A DNA stretch of 64,000 nucleotides from Lingula anatina (Eukaryota; Brachiopoda; Lingulata; Lingulida; Lingulidae), in NCBI RefSeq assembly GCF_001039355.2, contig NW_019775192.1, positions 115,230 through 179,229 of the forward strand, in the 5' to 3' direction. Position numbers and translations under genes: made by a program. The notes beneath the pieces are model-generated. The model saw only the letters and a list, made by a program, of their open reading frames with translations. It searched no databases and was not told the origin of the DNA. Positions 1 to 13,523 of this stretch are shown in pieces (the stretch's first letter is position 1; each line of letters opens with the position of its first letter).

Positions 1-432
1 CTTCCAATTGCTAAAAAAGATGTTTTTCAAAGGTATTAATTTATTAATTATTTTATAGTAATTTTATAGATATAAGTGAATATAAAACCAAGTAGGGTAT
101 AACATTTTGAAAGACCTGAAAGAATCTTACTTATAATGGAAATGTGACAAAAAATCAAGTGCCTGAACTGGGAGCCCCCTCCCCCTTTTTTTAATATACA
201 CATTTTAATTACCTATTGATAGAGTAATGGATTTTGAATACCAGGGGCATTTTGGTACCCGGGCCGTAGTATTAGTCCGAAGGTTCATTGGTTCATTGAA
301 TGTTCACTAAAGAACCTTCAGATCAATGAACCCTTGATTAAAACATAGAAGTAGAGAATGTTACCATTTTCGGACCATAAACCTTCAGACTCTCAAGAGG
401 CCCCCTTGGTACCATGGAAATTTGTTTTCCAG

Positions 433-3400
433 TGCTATGGATATGTTCAGGACTGTACCACAGCAAGATCAAGAGAGAATTATTGAAGCATTTTCTCAAG
501 GCACATCTGCAATAGCAGAAATGGGAAACTTGTTTAGACACATTCCCTCAGCTTGTAAAAGGAGTTTACATGTAAGATACTGAGAGAAGGAACTTTAAGG
601 GATAACAGCTGTTCATTTTGGCCAAAAAATTAATTTTTCTGGAGTAAACAACAATTTCCCCATACTTATCAATGATTAATGATTCCATTTCTACATTCAA
701 AATTGGTGTCTGGTTTTTTTCTTAAAAGTTTGTTTTTTTGTAATAATATCTTAAGAAAAAGAGTAAAGTCATCTATGGAGGTCACATGGTCCAATGGCAA
801 GCAAATATTTCAGAATTATTGCTTTAACTGCCTTTTTTATGGTAAAGTAGAATATATTATATTTCTTTGACCTCTTTACAAAGTTTTTATTGTGAAATAT
901 AGGTCTCATATGAAGAGTTGTCATCCCTTTAAGCATAAACTTATCTGGAATGTTTTAAAAGTCTATTGGATACTCTAAGTCAAAACATCACACAGGTAAA
1001 ATGTTTGCTTTTATTAGTTTTGAGCAATTATAAAAATGAAAATTATTCAACTGTTCAATTTTGTTAGCTTCAAGACATCAGTGCTGATCAGGCCATTCAT
1101 GCTATGGAAGGTAGTAAAGCAGACCCCAAAGTGTTAGAAAATATTATAAAAGGGGTGAGGGACTCAGAATTGATGACACTAGTAAATGAAATGCAGGATG
1201 ATTTAGAGGTAAGATAGTTATTGTTATTTCTAATAATCTTATGATGTTTTTTATGATTTTATATTGTTAAATTGTTGCTGTAATACCTGGAATAATGTAA
1301 TGCACTAAATGATCATTTTTCCATTCAAAGAAGGAGGTAGCAAACTCAGGTTTACAGATCCACATTTTTATAAGCTAAAAGTATGCTAGTTTTAGCCATT
1401 AGGAATATGTTAATCTGGGGCACTGACACTTACATATCATATATATAGTTAATTCATTTTGAAGATTCGTCATAATCAACGTGTTCATCTTTTTTTAGAA
1501 ATTAATATGTTATGGAGATGGGTCAATAACCCAAAGATCTTATCAGACACCACTGTAGCACCATAAAGGACAGATATACTTGCTTAACAGTTGGACAATA
1601 TTTCTACATTCCTGATCATTCTGTCAATGTCATTACAGTCACTGCATGTTTTAAAAGGGTACATGCACAAGACGAGACAAAGATGAATTGTTGAACAAAA
1701 GTTCAACAAGCTTTTTGACTCTGTTAAAAATGGACTCAATAGAAACAATCAGTTTTTTTATCAGATATAAATCTGTTTTATTATTACATAACCTGTGTGT
1801 CCTAATGCATATTGTGTTAATTTTTTTTTTACTTGTGTTTAATTTTTTCCTTGTATTTAGCATCTCCCAAAGGCAGATTTAAGCATAATTGCAGTGACCA
1901 CAGTAAAGAAACTGGGACCACAGCAAATGACAGCATCAGATGTTGACATGATGGGTAAAGACCTTATTTTGAATATGCCACCAGGATATATGCGGCAGTT
2001 TTCAAGGGAGGCAATTGATAGAATGTAAGACGAGTTCATTGCACACTGTCAAAAACAGCAAGATTACATTTTAAGAATACTTATCACTTCAGATAACTTT
2101 ATTATGGTGGTAAGGTAACACTTATAGTGATAGAGCCTATGTCCTGGAGAAGATATGTGATATCTGCTCAGTCTGGTATTCCAGCACATTGTCAGCTTAA
2201 GGATGGACTTGGCAATTAGTATACAATGTTGATTTTTTCCACAGTGGTTACTTTCCTTGTTTGACTTTTCTTATTTCATGTGCAGAATCTCCCATGTTAG
2301 CCAAGGATTCACTGAAGGGCACTTGAGATATTCAATGGCATCCCCAAGATGGTGGGAAACTGTAGCAGAAAGAGTATACAGATTGTATCCGCAAGTGCAA
2401 GATGATACAACATTTGACAAAGTCAGAATGTTGCTGCCTCTGATGCCATTTAGAGCTTGTGAGAGTGTCCCAACTGATTTGGTTAGATATTTGAAGATTT
2501 TTTAAAAACATGACATCGCATTAAGTTTATAATTCAACATAAAGAAAAAAAAATGATTACCATCATGTATTATAAGAGCATTGAGAAATGTTAATCTAGA
2601 AAAACTGTGAATATAACAGAAAATAGTTTTGATCTCACCTTACATACAAAGTTATTGTTAAAAAGGCACCTATCATATGGCATCAATAGCCAGTGGATTC
2701 ATTTATCCCAAATCTTTGTGGGTGGGAATATATACTTTATCACCTATTAAGCGGATTTTTAATTGTCTACAATAAAGCTTCTGCAGAAAGTCAGGGTCAC
2801 TAAAGTGTGTTTTATTCAAGCGTTTTTCCCCTAAGTCTATAGATTATAATAATTTTGTTGGTTCAATAATTTTTTATAAATATTTCTGTTTAGGTACAAA
2901 ACATTACCGCTGACTATTTCATTAATGTAAGCTCCACAGTTTGCCTAGATGATAGTGGGACCCTTGGAAATTCAGCGCAGTGTGGAAGATGGACATGGTT
3001 AAGTCGTAGAACATACAAGTGTCTACAACACTTGTTAGACCAAAAGAATAGAGGAGACATATTTAGAGATCCAGATTTAAGGTATAAGATGTTGTCTTTT
3101 GTCTTTCATAACAAAATTCTCAGAATCTTATGTTCATTAAAGATTTGCAGAGATTTTTCAATAACAGAATTTGCTGATTTATGTTAAATTTTATGAAATA
3201 TCTAATAATGTCTCAGTCATTTGTGTAACATACACGTGATTAGTCATACTTCATTCAGACAGATATCTGCATGTAAGGTGAAAGCTGAAATGTAATAAAG
3301 CTGATCTCATTATGTATACATTTTCTACAAATTTATCCAGAATTACCTTGATGTGTAATTTTTTAATAGAATAATTGCTTCAAGATTCCTGCCACAAGAT

Positions 3401-6400
3401 CAAATGTTTAATTTTGATGAGATATCATGCCAGGATATAGAAAATGTGGCTTTGCCCAAATTGTCACCAAGAGTAAGTCCGAAAATATCACACTTTATTT
3501 TACTTTAGACACTTCGTAGTTTACTTGGAAATTGTGCTCCTCAAGCTTTTGAAAATTATAATATTTGCATTTTGCCCTAATTAATTAATATACTAATCAA
3601 TTAAGTGGGCTTGAATGTGGATTTATTATTATGAAGAGAGTTATTTTCAAAAATATTTTAAAGTGATTAACCTTGGATCAGTTATTCAAAAATTAACATG
3701 AAAGAATTTGATAGAAGGTGTACCTGTATGTGAGTCCACTTTTACTCTTCTTGTGTGTCATCCAGATTGCTTCCAAAATCCGTAGAACTTGTGGGGGGGA
3801 AACTCCAACAACATGGACAGTGCAAGATGTAAGGAATATTGGATCTACAGTGGCCACAATACCTGTAAGTGATCTGAAGCGCATGGGCAAAACCGTTGCT
3901 TGCAGTCCTGAAGTAAAAGAACACTTGGCCAGCATGGAAAAATATCAGGTACACCTGCAACTGGAATTGAAAAATAAAAACTGTACATTTTCAAGGAGCA
4001 TTATGTGATGGTTACACTGTGCCTTGTAAAATGTAAAAGCAGTGTGGTTTTAGAGAATGTGCGTGTTATGTTTATATCTGTTTGCTGTTTTACATACATA
4101 TATCACTTATCAGTTTTCTTTTATAAACAGAGAAAATACATTATGAAGACCTGTTTTTCACCTGAAGATTTTGGAGATGCTCTTTCTCACGCCAATGAGA
4201 GCCTAATACTTGCAGCATCGGAGGCCAGCTTTGAAAGTTGGAAGCATGTCACCAAAGACAAGATTCGCCAAAATCCTTCTTTAGTCAGAGAACTGCCAAA
4301 TATTGCCAAAACATTGGTCAAGAAAAAGGGAGTGGGAAGAGCTGTTTTACGAGCTCTTGCAGATCAGGTGTTATCTTCTATCTTGATTGTAGTAGTATTT
4401 CTGTGGTATTGAAAATGTTCTATGACATTCCCTGAATTTCTGCATGTAACTTGAAAACCACCCTTGTTTTAAATGACATTTCACTTTATTTATCTGAACA
4501 CAAAAACTACATAGATGCTGACAGAAAACAGTATTTTTTCAATTCCATGACTTTTTATTTTGTCCTTTTTAATTTAGATGAAAGATAACTTGACACTCTC
4601 AGGGTCTATCAGGGAGGTTATGGAAACGTTAAGCAGTAAAGAAGTGTGTAATTCTATTACATCTGTAGAAAACGAACTCGGGCAGTCTTCAGAACTCCAA
4701 CTTACAGATGCTCAGGTTAGAGGTTGTTTTGAGCATGGGATTATATGTAGATAAACTTCCATGTTTTGAGTTAGGTTTTTCAAATGTTGCAAGATAATGT
4801 TTAGCTTGAAGTAATATGGAGTACTATTTCTTATTACGTTCCTCACCATGGCTATCTGATGCTTTAATTCACATCATTTTGTAATTGGTGTTATTCATTT
4901 TAAATGTTTTGAAATTAGAATAAATTATTGGTACTGTAAGAGGAAAAAGTGAAAGTCATTTATGTTATATACTCTCATGGTGATGTCACGGTGAAATTTA
5001 TTATCATGGTGAATAACCTGAATGGCTACGTAGTGTTATATGCCTTTTTTTCTAGCAAAAATGCCTGGCAAAGAAAATAAAAGAGATCACTTCATTTTCT
5101 GACATGTCTGTTGAGAAATTAAGGTAGGTTTTTTGGCATGTTTGTTTGCTTGATTATTGATTAATAAATAGTTAAACAAGTTGTAAGCTTATGGAAAGCA
5201 AAGTAAGTCAATTACAATTCCATTTATGGCGAGGCTCTATTCTACATATATGTATGTATATTGATAATTATTTACAACACAGTTTTGTACACAGCTAGTG
5301 CATTGCATACTGATCTGGTACATATAGTTGTATATACTAGTATGTAATACACAGGTAGTGCATTGCATACTGATCTGGTACATATAGTTGTATATACTAG
5401 TATGTAACACTGTTAAATGAAAACATTGGCTTGAAAAATAACTTCTTTTTCCTGTTGTAGGTCTTTCAGTGGAATTTTGAAAGGCATGCCATCCACAATG
5501 GTGAAAGAATTGAATGTGTCAAACAGAATGGCTAATGCATTTGCATTTTGTGAGCAGTCACATGTACCCCTCAAAACTGTTAGTACCTATATTTGTTTGA
5601 TAAGATGTTATTCTATATTTATCCACAAAACATTAAACATATTTTTAAAAATAGTGTAATCTTGTATGCCCCACACCTAGGCATGCACTTATAAGGTCTC
5701 TGTTTGATGGCCATGCATAGAGATGTTAAGATAGTGCAACATGCTAACAGGGTGTTTTCTTCATGGGAGCGTAGCTTAAACAATTTAAATGAGCCATGAA
5801 GTTCCATTATGGTAGTATCCTTGAAGGGCTTCAGCATGTTTTAAATATGGATTTGGTATCAGGGGAATTGTTTATTTGATGTCATGCAAAATTACAAGTG
5901 TTCGTTGTGCTGGTATACTTGCTTAGAATCAGGACTGATTGAATCAGAGAACATTGATGACAAAAAGCTAGATAAGAAACATTTTCTGAAGTCATATGGC
6001 TCTCTGTATATATAAGAAATCAAGTGTAAAACTTTTTGTTTCAGTTTGTACATTGGTATTTTTCTTACAAGTATATTTTTGTTACAGCTTAAAGCTATTA
6101 AAGAAGAACTGTTGGTCACTGGATTAAAGGAACTAAATGATTCTGACTACATGTCACAGCTTACTTTCGCAGATGCCTTGGGACTTGGAAAAGAATGTGT
6201 GCTATATTTTAAGTAAGTTACCAATATGTAACTGGGATGGGAGACTATCTGACTAGCCAACTTCATTTGGAAGCTCAAGCCAAAATAAATAATGTCCTGT
6301 GACCACCAAATAAAACGCTGTCTTAGCTAGAGTGCAATATCGCATCAAATTGAACTGTGCATAGCATTTGGAAGCTTAATCCACGGTCCACCTCGTGTTC

Positions 6401-9400
6401 ATTCGACATTTTCTGTATATATTTAAGAGTTTACCAAGAGCTGTAAGAATAGGCATTACTTTTAAATGAAAATATAAACATAAATTTTAAAATTTAGGAC
6501 TTAAAGAAATATGGTAAAATTCACAGTAATCCTTATTGAAAAGATCAAGTCATTATTAATTATTGCATTTCACAGGGTTCTTTACTTCAGACGTCACTGT
6601 AAAACACTTATACCAATACATTAAAATTAAAATCTGTTTGCCTCAATTGGATTTATTTTTATTCTTCAGAGTAGTATTTACTCATATAGCATTTATTTGA
6701 TACCCTCTGAAATCGGATGCTTCTAAAATAGTATACAGAATTAATGTATCAATGATTTTGTAACAGACTACACCCTTTGGTTAGAGAGTATTATTTGATA
6801 CATTCTAAATATTATTACTTCAGTTCATCTGAAATTCAAGCAGCTAGTGATGAAACTTGTCAGGAAATATGCAGGAAAATGGGAAATTTAGATCAAGTGA
6901 AAACGATTCTTCCACTAAAAAGAAGAGAACTAAAAGATGCTTGTCTAAAGTGCATTGTAAGTTGCACAGTTAATGAAATAACTTATTTGATATTTTAACG
7001 CATTCTTTAAGAATAACGAGAAAAAATTAATTGGAAAATATGCTAAGCTGTGTAGGTTTCCTTGTTACAAAAATAATAAGTGTATGTTTTAGACATGAGC
7101 TGGAATGATGTCCAAACTAATGATGTATATTATTTGTCTGTTTCTGATTTTGATTGTACATGTACACAATCACCTTTTTAGTGGCATATTTGCATGCTGT
7201 AAAGTTTCCTTTTTCATTTTTATTTATATTTTTAATAGTAATCAAGTTTGTTTGGAAATTTCTACATTTCCAAAACAATCAATTATAATCGATTTTCAGG
7301 GGAAAGAAACTGGAACCCTTCAAGAGGAAGATCTAGATGTCCTTGGGAATTTAATTGCTGAACTCGGTGCCAGTGAACTTCAGAGCAGAGTGAATAAAAC
7401 AGCATTGGCCAGTAGAATTGAGATACTACATGGAAGCTGTAGAAAAAAAGATTTTAATACACAACTTGGTTCAATATTAACAGACAATTCAATGTTTGGG
7501 TAAATATTTGAATCCAAGAGAAAGAGTGTTGCTTATGAGACTATTCTGCACTTTTCCTTTAATAAAATTATAAAAATGCCATTTTCATTCTTGCTGATAG
7601 ATTTTGAAATGTTTTAATTTTTTTTTTTAAATAATAATTAATGCATTGTTTGCTTTGAATTGCAGTCCTCCTTCAGGGTGGGACAGCAATACAATGCTGA
7701 GACTGGGAGATTTGTCAACCACCCTATCAGAGACAGACTTTGGGAGCATCTCTGATGTAAGTATATGGTCATTCGGGTAACATGCATAAAAGGTACGTAA
7801 CAATACACATGGTATATAAGATATTAGGATAAATTTTGCACCATTTGTGACTCCTGCCATTTTGGATGAGTACTAATATGTACATTTATTTTTTCATTTC
7901 AGGATGTTATAGTTGATTCACGAGACTCCATTATAAACTCCATCTCCCCCACAGATAGCTATTTACAAGAAACCAACAGGATTTGTCACTTTAGTTTGGA
8001 TGACATTGACAAAACAGACAGGGAAATTCGAAAAAGAATGGTAGACAGTGCTGTTTTCAATGCAGTGAAAAGCACTGTTCAGGTGTCAAAGAGGGGAAGA
8101 GATGACATAGGTACATATGGTACAGTCAGATGACATATAGGTTCAAAATTTTTTCTTTGCTTTTAGTTGCCCACTTGATCCACAAAAAGAGAGATTTGCA
8201 TTATATGTTTCTGTGCTTTTCATACATTTGTAACAGGTATTGCAATACTGCTTTTGAAAAAGATATACTTTTAGATTAATAGATGAGTAAATGGCCACTT
8301 CTGCACTCGGTCATATTTTGGTTTCATTTTGGATATATTTTAATATTTAATACTTTAATGTTTGCTGTGACTGATTTTTATAATGTATAATTTCTTATTT
8401 TTGTTCACAAATACTTTGTAAACTTAATTCTAATTAATAATTATTATATTTATTCATTTATTTTAAATTTGTAGATAAGCGATCATCAGTGCCATGGAGT
8501 TGTGCAGATATTATGACTATGGGAAGTACCATTGTCCAAGCTACTGCACAGGAGTTGGAAGCTAACATAGACGACAGTGCTTTTGGTGATTGTATATTGA
8601 ACTTAGGACAAGTTCAGGGATGGAGTACAGAGCAAACTGAAGTTCTGTTACAAAAAGCTATACAGGTCTGTATGATATGGCTCTAATTAACTGAAACTTT
8701 TTGAATTTTCCCCCCAAGTTGGGCATTGTTCGTGGCTTTAGCTAAATATAATGATTCTTTTGGCTGAGGGAAATGGGTAGAATATATATTTATTTGTCAT
8801 TTTTGTATTTATTTAATTTAAATTTATTGCTATTAATTTTGATTTGATGGTTTTAATATTATCTTTCTGACTGAAAATTGAAAATTGACTGAACAAATAT
8901 ATGAAATTAGAAAAGGCTATATATGTAATTACTTAATTGAAATGTTTGCTCCAGTTAATTAGCTTTGGACTAGTTAACTGCTTTGTATTCACTATGTTTT
9001 AATATATTTAACAATTTTTAAAATATTATTAAACTTCCAGCACCAATTTCTTAAAATTCAATTTATTAAAATAGTGTATGTATTTCTTATTAACCTATTT
9101 CAGTTATGGGGTCAACCGTGTACTATGAGTTCAGCTGATGTAGGACTTCTTGGCAGTATAGCAGTTGGTCTCAGCGGGTCCCATATTCAATGTTTAAACC
9201 TTACTCTTGATGACACAGTGGCCACTTTGGGAGGGCAGGCTACTTGGTCAGATGAGCAAGTGAGTAATTATTTTGGGCATGATGGTACAATTATATGTCA
9301 AATTACAAAATCTTGGAGAAAAATATTAGCAATGTTTTTAGTTATACTACTCTACAATTACATATATGTAAAGTTGATGTCTAAAAAAACGGCATTTTAT

Positions 9401-10864
9401 GGCAAAAATACATGTATTTAGATTTTGTTTATTTATTTATTTAAACAGTATGGGCTCTGGGCAGGAAACTGAACTTGGACTAAAATATCTTTACAGTTGA
9501 CAAAGCTAGCAGAAAGATACAAGGTAACTCATGGTGCTGGAAGTTTGACAGAATCTTCTGTGGCAGTATTGGGCCATATATTGTGTGGGTTTACTGATGA
9601 TGAGTTAAACCAAATAAGTGGAAGTGTTTTCATGTAAGTGCTTAATTTTTTCCATCGTTGTGTTTCCATTGAACTTGAGGTGCAACTTGCATATTTATTA
9701 TGTTTACATAAGTTTCACTTCATGATACTCTTTGAAATTACAAGCAATGATGACCTGTTAAACTGTTCACACTGATAAGGATAAAAAACATTCAGAAATA
9801 TTTATCTTCAGTTGATTTTCCTCTTGATTGATCCTTACACAACCAGAGGATTGTTTAAACTTGACTAGGAACATTTAATATATTCTGCAATATATTTTCA
9901 GATCTGTTAGTGCTCTAGTAGGGAATCTTAAGATGTGCCCAGTTTCCAAGCTCCGCACATTAAAATCTGTCGCAACAGGAGGAGCAGCTTATGGTTCCAT
10001 ACATGTTTGGGATGCCTCAGTTTTCAGTGATATTGGCATCGTCTTGGCTGGGTTAGTACATGAGGACTTTCAGGCAATAACTGATATAAGTGCAGTTGAG
10101 GGAATGCAACCACATGGCATTGCATTTGTTCCTTCTGAGGAACTAAAGGTAAGAATGTAATGTTCATAATAGATTGATAATGGTGCGTTTAAAAATGTTC
10201 TATAATATGATGATATGTACCATGGTACTCTCATAGAAAAAGAAATTATTTAAGGATGTATTAACGTTATCATTTAGCATAAAAAATATACCAGGCTGTG
10301 GGTTACATTTACATACAATATAAGGTACTCTCTTCATTTCAGGGTCTTTCTCCAACTTTTATAGCAGCACTAAGTCCACTTCAGGCTTCTGCTGTGACAA
10401 AATTGCAACAAGCACAGTTTACAACAGAGCAGCTGAAGGCCTTAGAAAATGCTTTGGCTAGCACACCCTATGTGGCACCAGTGGTACATGTAGTTGATAG
10501 TACAGCAGGTGGTGAATTCAAACTTGTCTATTGCATTCAAGACTGCACTATATTTTGTGAAGTAAATTTGATCTTTTATTGTGAAAATCAGTGGTATGAT
10601 ATTAAGGAGCTCTAAGCTATGGTACAGTATCAGTATGGTCAGTGGTGTTGTACATTTAATTTCGGACAAAAATTAATCTTAATTATGGAGTTCCAACAGT
10701 CTGTTAGAACTCATTGTCTGAATCTACATTTTACCATTAAGCTTAAGTTGAGTAATGTATTTTTTCTACATTTGGTTTCTCTTTTAGGATTTTTATACAG
10801 CAGCAAGAACTGGTGGATAACCGTATGTTTTATTATGTCACTGCACCTGTTGAACTACAACTGA
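433..10864 (+). CDS. Stereocilin/otoancorin/mesothelin-superfamily protein, 3' part (5' end outside window)
   Basis: Twenty-two phase-consistent exons: 433-571, 1068-1208, 1861-2024, 2286-2481, 2894-3081, 3370-3472, 3766-3948, 4131-4367, 4578-4715, 5056-5123, 5461-5578, 6088-6212, 6824-6956, 7300-7499, 7666-7756, 7903-8110, 8475-8665, 9104-9259, 9497-9633, 9902-10148, 10343-10508, 10788-10864 (stop TGA). They give about 1134 residues, and the first exon begins mid-codon, so the gene continues upstream. The protein is a chain of short amphipathic helical repeats with recurring patterns such as LGSIAVGLSG, LGHILCGFTDDEL and IGIVLAGLVHEDF, which is the superhelical architecture of the stereocilin/mesothelin family. 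The last exon adds a hydrophobic tail (WWITVCFIMSLHLL) after a small-residue STAGG stretch, which suggests a GPI-anchor signal. Family members are apical or extracellular-matrix attachment proteins; the role here is inferred. Exon 13 could instead start at 6767 in the same frame. The superfamily call is fairly safe; the exact orthologue (mesothelin-like or stereocilin-like) is not. Confidence 0.72.
595..932 (-). mobile_element. TTAA-flanked MITE, copy 1 (338 bp, diverged)
   Basis: Bounded by TTAA on both sides, with terminal inverted repeats related to TTAAAGGGATAATAACTCTT. It has no coding capacity and is one of four related copies in the window. Its orientation is opposite to the copies at 18737 and 63268. 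It is the most diverged copy (TTAAGGGATAACAGC at the left end). It sits in an intron of the stereocilin/mesothelin-like gene. Confidence 0.75.
5288..5407. repeat. Tandem duplication, two copies of exactly 60 bp
   Basis: Positions 5288-5347 and 5348-5407 are near-identical copies differing at only a few bases (for example ACAGCTAG versus ACAGGTAG). The repeat lies in the intron between exons 5056-5123 and 5461-5578 of the stereocilin/mesothelin-like gene and ends about 50 bases before the acceptor. The low divergence implies a recent duplication. Confidence 0.9.
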
Positions 10865-11030
10865 GATGAAAAAAAAATGCCCAAGCATGGACAAAGGAAT
10901 TCAAATATTCATTTTTAAGCCACATTAAAACAAAACAAACATTTGTTTAATATTAATAGCAGACAATTTCAAGCTAATAAGTAACATTTAATATGCCTGT
11001 TAATGTTGTTAAATTTCTTTATTGTTGCAC

Positions 11031-11036
11031 AATAAA
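11031..11036 (+). terminator. Polyadenylation signal AATAAA of the stereocilin/mesothelin-like gene
   Basis: A canonical AATAAA lies 167 bases after the TGA stop of the upstream gene and is followed by a T/G-rich stretch. It is the first such hexamer with a suitable downstream element, so it probably ends this transcript. Confidence 0.5.
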
Positions 11037-13305
11037 GGTTTTTTGTATTATATTGCTTGCTGTAATTGATTGTATTGTAATGGATGGTTGAAATATCAGC
11101 TGTGCTCTATAATTACAGACAACTAAAGATGAAAGGATTGGTTCACAGAAAGTCTTATTGAATGTACTAGAGCAGCCAATCTAATATTTTACAAAAATAT
11201 ATATATAAATAAATAAAAAGAATGAAAATACTAGTAACTAATATGATCATTTCTGAATAAATATTTATTTTGTCAGCCATGATACAATTAAATACAAAGA
11301 AGATAAAACTATTAAATATTAAGTAAAAACCTAAGCAACATGCATGGATATTGTAACCCTCTCCTGGCAGTGTCATTATATCATTATAATTACTGTTAGC
11401 AAACTGATGTCAGGCATACTACCTGTTGATTTTCCAGATCTTGCACTGGTAATATGCTTTATTACATTAAAATATTATAATAATTTATTAATACAAATGC
11501 GCATATAAAATGGCATAAAATTATGTCCATCACCCATTTGTATATCTAACATAAAACAATTATTGTAAAAACTATATAGAGGTTTAAAATGGATTTCACC
11601 TGATACCAGAAACTATCATTTAAATGGCACTGTCCTAGAAAACCATTTTTGTTGGATCTTAGTTACAGTAATAGCTGTGTTATGTATCATCATCAAAGGT
11701 TCTCTCATCAGAGACAATGGCACTGACATCTCTCAAATAAAATCATATTGACCGATTTGGCTACATTCTAAAAGAGTTCTAATGAAGTAAGGAAACACTT
11801 TATCAAAACTAAAATTAATTTCTTTCCAACACAAGACTGCTTTCCTTTAAGCATTAAAATAACTGTCAAGTGAGCAATCTAGTTTAACAGTAAACTAATG
11901 ATTAAAAATCCATAAATATTTTATGTTAGAGAACAAAAAAAAAATAGGCAGCTAAAGCAGCTTCATGTACAGACCTGTACCTTCATCAAAACTTTAGATA
12001 GCCAATAAAGTTTTCTGTTTTGTGCTATATCAATATGCATGTTGTGAAGTTGTGACACAATGGTGTATAAACACCAGCAATTATTATAAGTACTAAGACT
12101 GAACAAAAGCAAAAAACAGAACTTGAAAAAAAAAAGTCTGATAAGACCCATTGTCAAACTTGACCTGTATTTTTGTCATGCAGATGGCCCCACAAAGTTT
12201 GAAGCAAAACACTGAATCTATATCCAAGTTTACCTGATAAAAGAAACCTGTATGAATCTACCCTTAACAACACAGACACTGGTGATGGCTGTATGTACAG
12301 ACACAAGTAGGTCTGTACATAAAATACTAAAATAAAAAATGAAGGAATGCAAATATGAAGTGTTGATCTTAAAATAAGTTTAAACACCTCGTGGACTCAT
12401 TTCACAAAAGAATATGATCCGAGAGCTGGTCTACACTTAAAGACATAAAATTTGAGTCTACTGCAGGATGTGTAGTTGTTCTCTAAAATATAACTACTGG
12501 CACTGTATAACATTCTGCACCTCATGCATTTTGTGAAACAAGTCCAACATTCTCAATGATGTGGGCAACAAATAAGTATCCAGGTCTAAAGCAAACTAAA
12601 ATTTTTGGTCTTAAAGCACAGACCAACTTTTGTGAAATGTGTCTGCAGAAGTTAAAAGCGCCTTTAGTTTTGATAAAAACCTTTTGTTCACCATAAAATT
12701 ATCACTCTTCATGCAATCTTCATTAACCAGTTACTTCTGAAATGAAAAATAATTCACTAGTGGTGTGACTGTAAAAAACTTTAACAATCTTTTATGCGGT
12801 TGTGAAATACAGTGTAACCTAATTCAAATAACATGTGAAAAATCAAAATCAAAATGACTCTTGATGTTTGAATTTATAATGCCCAAAAAAATTAAATGAA
12901 AAATCGAAAGTTTACCTAAAAGTACTTAAAACAATTGTTGTGCACAATGTGTAACACTTATTTTTCTTTGGCATCATATTTTCCCATTTCAGCATCACAA
13001 AAAATAATGTTTTTTATTGCAACATGACCTTTAATTTGTACATTCAATAACTCTCCAATTAAGAAAACCAAATTCTTTTAAATATTATTTTTAAATTCCA
13101 ATATCATTAATTGCTGTGGGTATAAAAATCAGGTTTTCTAGATAGTGAGTAAAAAGAGGAAAACAAGCTGGTTAATATGATTTGCCTCTGCAGATATCAG
13201 CATGTTTTCGACAGCAGTTTTAATTAAGAAAATCAGGAAATCCATTGTAACAGCTCCAATTATCACTGGTGTAAAACAGAAAATATACTAACAAAGAAAA
13301 CACTG

Positions 13306-13459
13306 CAATGGCGGATTGATACCCCATACCCTCTCCAAAACACAACATCTCCATCCAGCAGTATGAGAAAAATGTACTGTTTTATATTTGCTGAGTGAAG
13401 CATGGCAATTTTCTAAAATCTTGTGCCCCCCACCCCCCTCCATCCTGGATTCGCCATTG
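13306..13459. mobile_element. Short hAT-like MITE with CAATGGCGG termini
   Basis: The left end reads CAATGGCGGATTGAT and the right end, reverse-complemented, reads CAATGGCGAATCCAGG. The 154 bp element is flanked on both sides by the 5 bp direct repeat CACTG (13301-13305 and 13460-13464). The termini resemble the CAGGGGCGGAT-type ends of hAT-derived MITEs, but a 5 bp duplication is shorter than the usual hAT 8 bp, so the superfamily is tentative. Confidence 0.6.
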
Positions 13460-13523
13460 CACTGTCACACTGAGGCATAGAGAAAATAATAAGTATCAAA
13501 ATAGAGTATGTGAGTTTGTCACC

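Noticed and set aside
1-432. Upstream exon of the stereocilin/mesothelin-like gene in the first 432 bases
   Set aside because: No open segment with paired splice sites was found; the stretch is taken as intron.
6767-6823. Earlier acceptor adding 19 residues to exon 13 of the stereocilin/mesothelin-like gene
   Set aside because: It is in frame and possible, but the acceptor at 6823 leads directly into the repeat-like SSSEIQAASDE. The choice is not certain.
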